Shown here one piece after another: positions 5,334-7,996 of a stretch of 7,996 nt of DNA (within the stretch, counting starts at the first letter, position 1; every line of letters starts with the position of its first letter). Source of the DNA: JANNYA01 sp031409855 (lineage in GTDB: Bacteria; Pseudomonadota; Gammaproteobacteria; Xanthomonadales; SZUA-5); the NCBI GenBank assembly GCA_031409855.1, contig JANNYA010000248.1, forward strand, positions 1 through 7,996, read 5' to 3'. The position numbers and the translations under genes were made by a program. Under the pieces are notes generated by a model. The model ran no database searches. It was not told where the DNA came from and was given only the letters and a program-made list of their open reading frames with translations.

Positions 5334-7703
5334 TCAACCGCCATGGTTATTGAATGCTTCAGGGTTGATTTCTAGAATCGCTGCTTTGTAAGTGCTGGCT
5401 TTTTCTTCGTCAGCGCGAATTTGGGCGTTTCGATAGAGTAAATCCAGCGTTCGCAATAAGCTGGATTGTTTTGTGGTGTCGTTATCGGGCAGCAGTTTTT
5501 CTTCGCTCAACACTTCCAGCAGTATTTTTTCGGCCTCAGCCACTAGATTTAGCTTGGTGGCATCGCTATTGCCAACAATTTGGTAGGCCACCGCTAGGTT
5601 TTCTTTGGCGCTGCGATTGTGTGGGCGTAATTTCAGGCTTTGTTGGGTGTAGTCGATGGCTTTTTGAAAATGCCCGAGCATCGAATGTGCGGTGCCAAGC
5701 AGCAAATAGGTTTCAGCTTCATTGGGTGCCAGCTGCCTGGCTTGTTCGAGCAAGGCAATCGCGCCTTGAATATCACCGAACTGCTGCCCGAGCAGTTTGC
5801 CTAGGTCGAGAAGGCAGAGCGCTTTGTATTCATTGATTGTTTCCTGCATGCCCGCCGCCTGATAAAAATCGGCTTGATCATAGGCGGCGATGGCTGTCTT
5901 TAGGTATACCAATTTCGTGTCGGGATTATAAATGTCCATTTGCCCCAGGAAATGCTGTGTCTTTGCCAGGTAAAGCCAAGTCAAATTACTCATTGGGTGG
6001 ATTTCTAAGCCTTTTTTCAATAGCGGAACGGCGTCCAAAAGTAATTTGCTTCGCACTTGCTCATTCGCGTGCAGTGCAGCATTGTTTTTAGCCAATGTCG
6101 CATCTTCCACTTCCCTGAGCATTTCCAGCCTTTTTACTACCGAGGCGGCAATGAATTCGCCCGCTAGATCGGTATTTAACTTGCCGCTGTTTTGCGACAC
6201 CAAGATGTCTTTTGAAAATAAGGTTAAATTGTTTTTCCAGTCGCGATTGCGATTGATACTTTGAAAACCCATGAGCATCAGCACGATCGCAAAGGCGGAA
6301 TAGGTGATCGGCAATGCGATTGATTTTTTTAGCTTAAATTTGACTATAACTAAATTTAGGAAATAGGCGACGAGTAAGCAAAAGCCCAGTGATGGCATGA
6401 ACATGAAGCGTTCTGCCATATTGGTGCCAATCGGAAAAAATAGGTTTGATACTATGGAAAAGGTAATAAAGTAATAGAGTATGGCGTAGGCAGCGAAGTG
6501 CTTTCTGCGCACATTCAGCAACGCCCACGTCAACAGCGCGCTGTGTAGTAAAAGCGATAGTAAAATGAATGAATCTGCGAAAGATTTTACCGCAATATGC
6601 CTAGGATAATAATCAACCGTTAACGGGTGCGGCAGCATCAGTAATTTTAGGTATTTACCAAAAGTATAGAAATTGGTTGCTAACTCATTGCTGTATGGCA
6701 TTTTTGTGAAGGTGCCAGCATTCGGGTTGATTAGCTTTTCAATGTCTGAGCCGTCCAACAGCGGTGCGTACTGTGCTTTGGTATCCAATACCAAAAACGG
6801 ATCGTTCATGACTTCTTCTGCAATCGCGCCTTTTGCAGGTTGATAGAGCACCGCAGTTCTTAATCCGAGAAATAATAGCAGTGCGATTGCCAGAGGCAGC
6901 GAAAGTTTGGCAATGGTTGACGCACTTACTGATCTAAAAAACCATAGGCTGAGTGGAATGACTGCGATAAACGTCACCGCTGTTTCTTTGGCAAGTAGCG
7001 CTAGAACAAAGAACCCGGCGGCGGCGAATAGCCATTTTGCGCGCGTGGTTTTTTTATTGCTTTTTTCGATACTTGTATTGGAAAAATCGTGCGCACGAAA
7101 CACGCAGTGCAGGCTTAGTAGCGCGCACAGCATTGCGAGGATTTCATCCAAGCCTTTGATATTCGCGACGACTTCGGTGTGCAGCGGGTGTACGGTATAT
7201 AAAATAGCGGTGGCGGCAGCAATGAAATTAGTGTTCGCGGCATCGGTATTTAAGACTAAAAGCAAAGTGCGGTACAGCACAGCGCACAATAAACCATACC
7301 AAATTATGTTAGAAAAATGCAATATATTTGGAAATAGTGTTTCGGCGCTTAAGTCTTTGGCCACGTGGCCTTTTTTATCCCGTTCGAGTTTTTGCTTTAC
7401 ATCTTTTTCGGCGGACGCAAAAAGTTCGGCTTGTATGGCGAATATTACGGGTGTCAGTGGGCGATAGCGGCCGCCAACCACGGCATTAACATCTGAACCA
7501 TAGAAACCAGCGAAGGCATCGGTGCTTAGTATGCTGCCGATACCTGAAACACCTTGCTTAACGAAGCTATTTTGATGAACGATGATGCCATCATCAACGG
7601 CCCACTTATTGACAATAGTATTGGCATAAATAAAGCAGGCGATTACGAAAACAAACCATTGAATAAATTTATAATTCGCTAAAACCTGGTGCAATGGATG
7701 CAT
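5334..7703 (-). CDS. TMTC-like polytopic membrane protein with C-terminal TPRs, probable GT-C glycosyltransferase
   Basis: A protein of 789 residues with two parts. The N-terminal ~480 residues are hydrophobic, with about ten or eleven membrane segments (approximately 12-30, 133-152, 158-175, 186-202, 222-257, 262-283, 375-396, 405-425, 435-455, 460-480). The remainder is soluble and contains TPR units, clearest at about 647-714 (GAIALLEQARQLAPNEAETY onwards) and a weaker one near 557-590. The layout matches the eukaryotic TMTC O-mannosyltransferases and related bacterial TPR proteins. Shared features include a first outside loop with WAVDDGIIVHQN (34-45, Asp37/Asp38 being the likely GT-C acidic motif), GGRYRPL (77-83), HPLHTEVVANIKGLDEIL (172-189), LAKETA (237-242) and ERFMFMPSLG (431-440). 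By analogy it would use a lipid-linked sugar on the periplasmic side, with the TPRs holding the acceptor; this is inference. The ATG at 7703 has a weak AAGAAG before it. It is the first gene after a terminator, and the DPM1-like gene follows. Confidence 0.85.
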   Translation of the reverse strand: MHPLHQVLANYKFIQWFVFVIACFIYANTIVNKWAVDDGIIVHQNSFVKQGVSGIGSILSTDAFAGFYGSDVNAVVGGRYRPLTPVIFAIQAELFASAEKDVKQKLERDKKGHVAKDLSAETLFPNILHFSNIIWYGLLCAVLYRTLLLVLNTDAANTNFIAAATAILYTVHPLHTEVVANIKGLDEILAMLCALLSLHCVFRAHDFSNTSIEKSNKKTTRAKWLFAAAGFFVLALLAKETAVTFIAVIPLSLWFFRSVSASTIAKLSLPLAIALLLFLGLRTAVLYQPAKGAIAEEVMNDPFLVLDTKAQYAPLLDGSDIEKLINPNAGTFTKMPYSNELATNFYTFGKYLKLLMLPHPLTVDYYPRHIAVKSFADSFILLSLLLHSALLTWALLNVRRKHFAAYAILYYFITFSIVSNLFFPIGTNMAERFMFMPSLGFCLLVAYFLNLVIVKFKLKKSIALPITYSAFAIVLMLMGFQSINRNRDWKNNLTLFSKDILVSQNSGKLNTDLAGEFIAASVVKRLEMLREVEDATLAKNNAALHANEQVRSKLLLDAVPLLKKGLEIHPMSNLTWLYLAKTQHFLGQMDIYNPDTKLVYLKTAIAAYDQADFYQAAGMQETINEYKALCLLDLGKLLGQQFGDIQGAIALLEQARQLAPNEAETYLLLGTAHSMLGHFQKAIDYTQQSLKLRPHNRSAKENLAVAYQIVGNSDATKLNLVAEAEKILLEVLSEEKLLPDNDTTKQSSLLRTLDLLYRNAQIRADEEKASTYKAAILEINPEAFNNHGG

Positions 7704-7760
7704 GAACGGCTTCTTTTGCTAGCTAAAATTGCTTTAGTGCGTGGCTTTTTGTAAACGAAA

Positions 7761-7787
7761 AGAGCGCAACTTTTTAAATTGCGCTCT
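7761..7787 (-). terminator. Intrinsic terminator of the gene entering from the right
   Basis: A perfect 9-bp stem, AGAGCGCAA / TTGCGCTCT, with a 9-nt AT-rich loop. On the minus strand the stem runs into TTTTCGTTT, a U-rich tail. It lies about 52 bases past the stop of the partial gene at 7839 and about 58 bases before the ATG of the TMTC-like gene. It therefore separates the two transcription units. The plus-strand side (GTCTCTTT) is also mildly U-rich, but there is no plus-strand gene to end. Confidence 0.85.
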
Positions 7788-7838
7788 GTCTCTTTAATAT
7801 TCTAAGTTGTCGGTATTATAAATTGGCTATGGCAATGC

Positions 7839-7996
7839 TTAGAGGAGTTTAACCACCGTAACTTGCGTAGTGCCATAGGTGCTAAGCGCAGCACCGAATG
7901 CACAAATGTTTGGAGTACCGCGAAATTGTAAGAACACCCCGGCCGTACTGTTCACCACGGCGGGTAGAACGCCGCCGGATCTGTGGGGTTGTTGTG
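7839..7996 (-). CDS. C-terminal end of an unidentified protein (5' part off window)
   Basis: An open frame enters from the right edge on the minus strand and continues for about 51 codons to a TAA at 7841-7839. The translation is rich in small, beta-prone residues. It contains GGVLPAVVNSTAGVFLQF, then a single Cys in NICAFGAALSTYG, and ends TTQVTVVKLL. I do not recognise the family. The composition (Gly, Ala, Val, Thr, Ser, few charges) would suit the tail of an exported or surface protein such as a pilin-like subunit, but that is a guess. The placement of a good terminator just downstream supports it as a real gene end. A second minus frame is open only from the edge to a TGA at 7954-7952 and is less likely to be the coding one. 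Confidence 0.55.
   Translation of the reverse strand, partial: QQPHRSGGVLPAVVNSTAGVFLQFRGTPNICAFGAALSTYGTTQVTVVKLL

Noticed and set aside
5471..7467. Plus-strand ORFs opposite the TMTC-like gene, the longest 186 codons
   Set aside because: Antisense to a coherent membrane/TPR protein; low-complexity translations with no family resemblance.
7704..7760. A promoter for the TMTC-like gene (TTTACA-like box on the minus strand)
   Set aside because: A promoter must exist near here because a terminator lies upstream, but no -10 at proper spacing stands out, so no position is claimed.

Overview
The window reads as ordinary chromosomal DNA of a Gram-negative bacterium, most likely a beta- or gammaproteobacterium. 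The evidence is a class A RNase P RNA with proteobacterial core sequences, Sec signal peptides on two exported proteins, a LolA/LolB-like periplasmic protein, and a dispersed GTCATTCCCGCG-type inverted repeat of a kind common in those groups. No species can be named from the sequence alone. Every supported gene lies on the minus strand, so transcription runs from the right edge towards the left.

Right to left: the window opens inside the last ~51 codons of an unidentified gene (stop at 7839), followed by a clear intrinsic terminator (7761-7787). Next come two genes separated by 30 bp. The first encodes a 789-residue polytopic membrane protein with C-terminal TPRs that resembles the TMTC-type GT-C glycosyltransferases. 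The second encodes a 236-residue family 2 glycosyltransferase of the DPM1-like (polyprenyl-phosphate sugar synthase) type. Together they look like a donor-synthesis plus sugar-transfer pair, possibly for protein O-glycosylation; substrate and sugar are unknown. These two genes are visibly more AT-rich than the genes to their left.

After a 142-bp gap with no obvious terminator comes a second pair, only 12 bp apart. It consists of an exported LolA/LolB-fold protein of 239 residues and an exported 1069-residue beta-propeller protein with eleven Asp-box (BNR/sortilin-type) repeats. The stop codon of the first lies inside the Shine-Dalgarno sequence of the second, so the two are almost certainly co-transcribed and probably translationally coupled.

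At the left, a ~215-bp spacer carries a 100-bp inverted-repeat element (373-472). It is followed by rnpB (RNase P RNA), whose 5' ~290 nt are present and whose 3' end lies beyond the window. No CRISPR array, tRNA, rRNA, transposase, phage gene or recognisable defence system is visible. The most interesting hypothesis is the bacterial TMTC-like/DPM1-like gene pair.
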